This document shows positions 63,563-64,000 of a stretch of 64,000 bases of DNA, one piece after another. Within the stretch, counting starts at the first letter, position 1. Every line of letters starts with the position of its first letter. The notes under the pieces are model-generated. The model was not told where the DNA came from and did no database searches. It saw nothing but the letters and a program-made list of their open reading frames with translations. A program made the translations under genes and the position numbers. Location: assembly GCA_029262515.1 (NCBI GenBank), contig JAJCZH010000002.1:62001-126000 (forward strand), written 5' to 3'. This stretch comes from Deltaproteobacteria bacterium (GTDB taxonomy: Bacteria; Desulfobacterota; GWC2-55-46; JADFVP01).

Positions 63563-64000
63563 ATGGCAGAAGCTTCAAGGGTATCCGCATCAAGGGTTCT
63601 TGGCAGGGTGTACGCCGGAGGATATGCGGATATACTGTTAGAGGGAGAGCTTTCAGGGCTTTCACCTCAGTTGCGCCCGTTTACGACCGAACTGGTTTAC
63701 GGCGTTTTGAGATGGCAGGAACGGATAGACTATGTTATTCGCTCTTTTGCATCGGTCAAACCCGAAAAGATGGAGCACAGGGTATTGAATGCCCTGAGGC
63801 TCGGCGTCTACCAGTTACTATTTCTTTCAGGGGTGCCGTCTCATGCGGCTATTAATGAGAGTGTGGAGCTTGTTCGCTCTCTGGGGCGTAAAAAGGCCGG
63901 TTTTGTAAACGGAGTGCTCAGAAAGGTAGGTATTGAGGGGTCATCCGTCCGGTTTCCTGATATAGAGGCTACACCGGTTCGACATATAGCCACTTTCTAT
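63563..64000 (+). CDS. rsmB: 16S rRNA (cytosine-967-C5)-methyltransferase RsmB, N-terminal part
   Basis: 146 residues in view; runs off the window. The NusB-like RNA-binding domain is seen: SRVLGRVYAGGYADILLEGE, TELVYGVLRWQERIDYVI, LNALRLGVYQLLFLSGVPSH, INESVELVRS and FVNGVLRKV. The methyltransferase domain lies outside. ATG at 63563 with AGAGG upstream (7 bases); an ATG five bases earlier is out of frame. Confidence 0.93.
   Translation, partial: MAEASRVSASRVLGRVYAGGYADILLEGELSGLSPQLRPFTTELVYGVLRWQERIDYVIRSFASVKPEKMEHRVLNALRLGVYQLLFLSGVPSHAAINESVELVRSLGRKKAGFVNGVLRKVGIEGSSVRFPDIEATPVRHIATFY

Noticed and set aside
63421..63855. 144-codon plus-strand frame before and inside rsmB
   Set aside because: It overlaps the conserved rsmB frame and has no ribosome binding site or family match.

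Overview
The window (64 kb, mid-range GC) is chromosomal DNA from a Gram-negative bacterium. A signal-peptide lipoprotein, multihaem c-type cytochromes, RseC, a PEP-CTERM protein and a sigma-54 promoter point to a double-membrane organism. Gene order (gap-pgk-tpiA-secG-tRNA-Leu; hemE-hemH-hemG; yggS-proC-yggT-divIVA-yggU), DUF1844 and pentahaem cytochromes resemble Desulfobacterota/'Deltaproteobacteria', Nitrospirota or Nitrospinota more than enteric bacteria. The phylum cannot be fixed without a tree. No insertion sequence, prophage or CRISPR array is visible, so most of the window is ordinary housekeeping sequence with a few accessory patches.

Left part (1-18 kb): glnE (3' end outside the window), a small lipoprotein, then a stress and proteostasis run clpB-hsp20-DUF1844-degQ. 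clpB and hsp20 each have a TTGACA-N17 promoter. ubiX, serS with its own tRNA-Ser(UGA), and a periplasmic cupredoxin-fold protein that has lost its copper ligands follow. After queF comes a minus-strand corrinoid cluster, cobQ-cbiB-DUF4149-(orphan ADP-forming acyl-CoA ligase beta)-cobD, which covers late cobalamin assembly.

Middle (18-43 kb): a SpoIIM-like membrane protein; yggS carrying a roughly 100-residue Lys/Ala-rich histone-H1-like tail; proC, yggT, a DivIVA-like gene and DUF167, ending at a bidirectional terminator shared with rpoD. Divergent from rpoD is the haem operon hemE-hemH-hemG. A pentahaem cytochrome, a Rieske-glutamate-synthase-like fusion and a PAS-GGDEF diguanylate cyclase follow. 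Then come the glycolytic cluster ending in secG and tRNA-Leu(GAG), a Pro1-less tautomerase, aroD, and a 1105-residue coiled-coil rod with a C-terminal LysM domain.

Right part (42-64 kb) is the accessory area. It holds a pentahaem cytochrome co-transcribed with a monohaem cytochrome whose haem domain lies between two tracts of NPC repeats; an unannotated 42-residue membrane protein with a strong ribosome binding site; a translationally coupled membrane-protein/VWA-lipoprotein pair; a PEP-CTERM protein with a well-formed sigma-54 promoter; an M48 lipoprotein protease; an AT-rich orphan PD-(D/E)XK nuclease-like gene; a PP2C/RsbU-type phosphatase; a TMTC-like TPR glycosyltransferase; an acyltransferase remnant; and a four-gene AT-rich His-rich/HupE cassette that abuts the 3' end of ssrA, a classic integration site. 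rseC-smpB-ssrA, a heavily damaged chemoreceptor pseudogene and the start of rsmB close the window.

The strongest candidates for undescribed biology are the NPC-repeat cytochrome module with its neighbouring small membrane protein, the membrane/VWA pair, the HupE cassette with its 50-residue His-tailed protein, and the yggS-histone-tail fusion.
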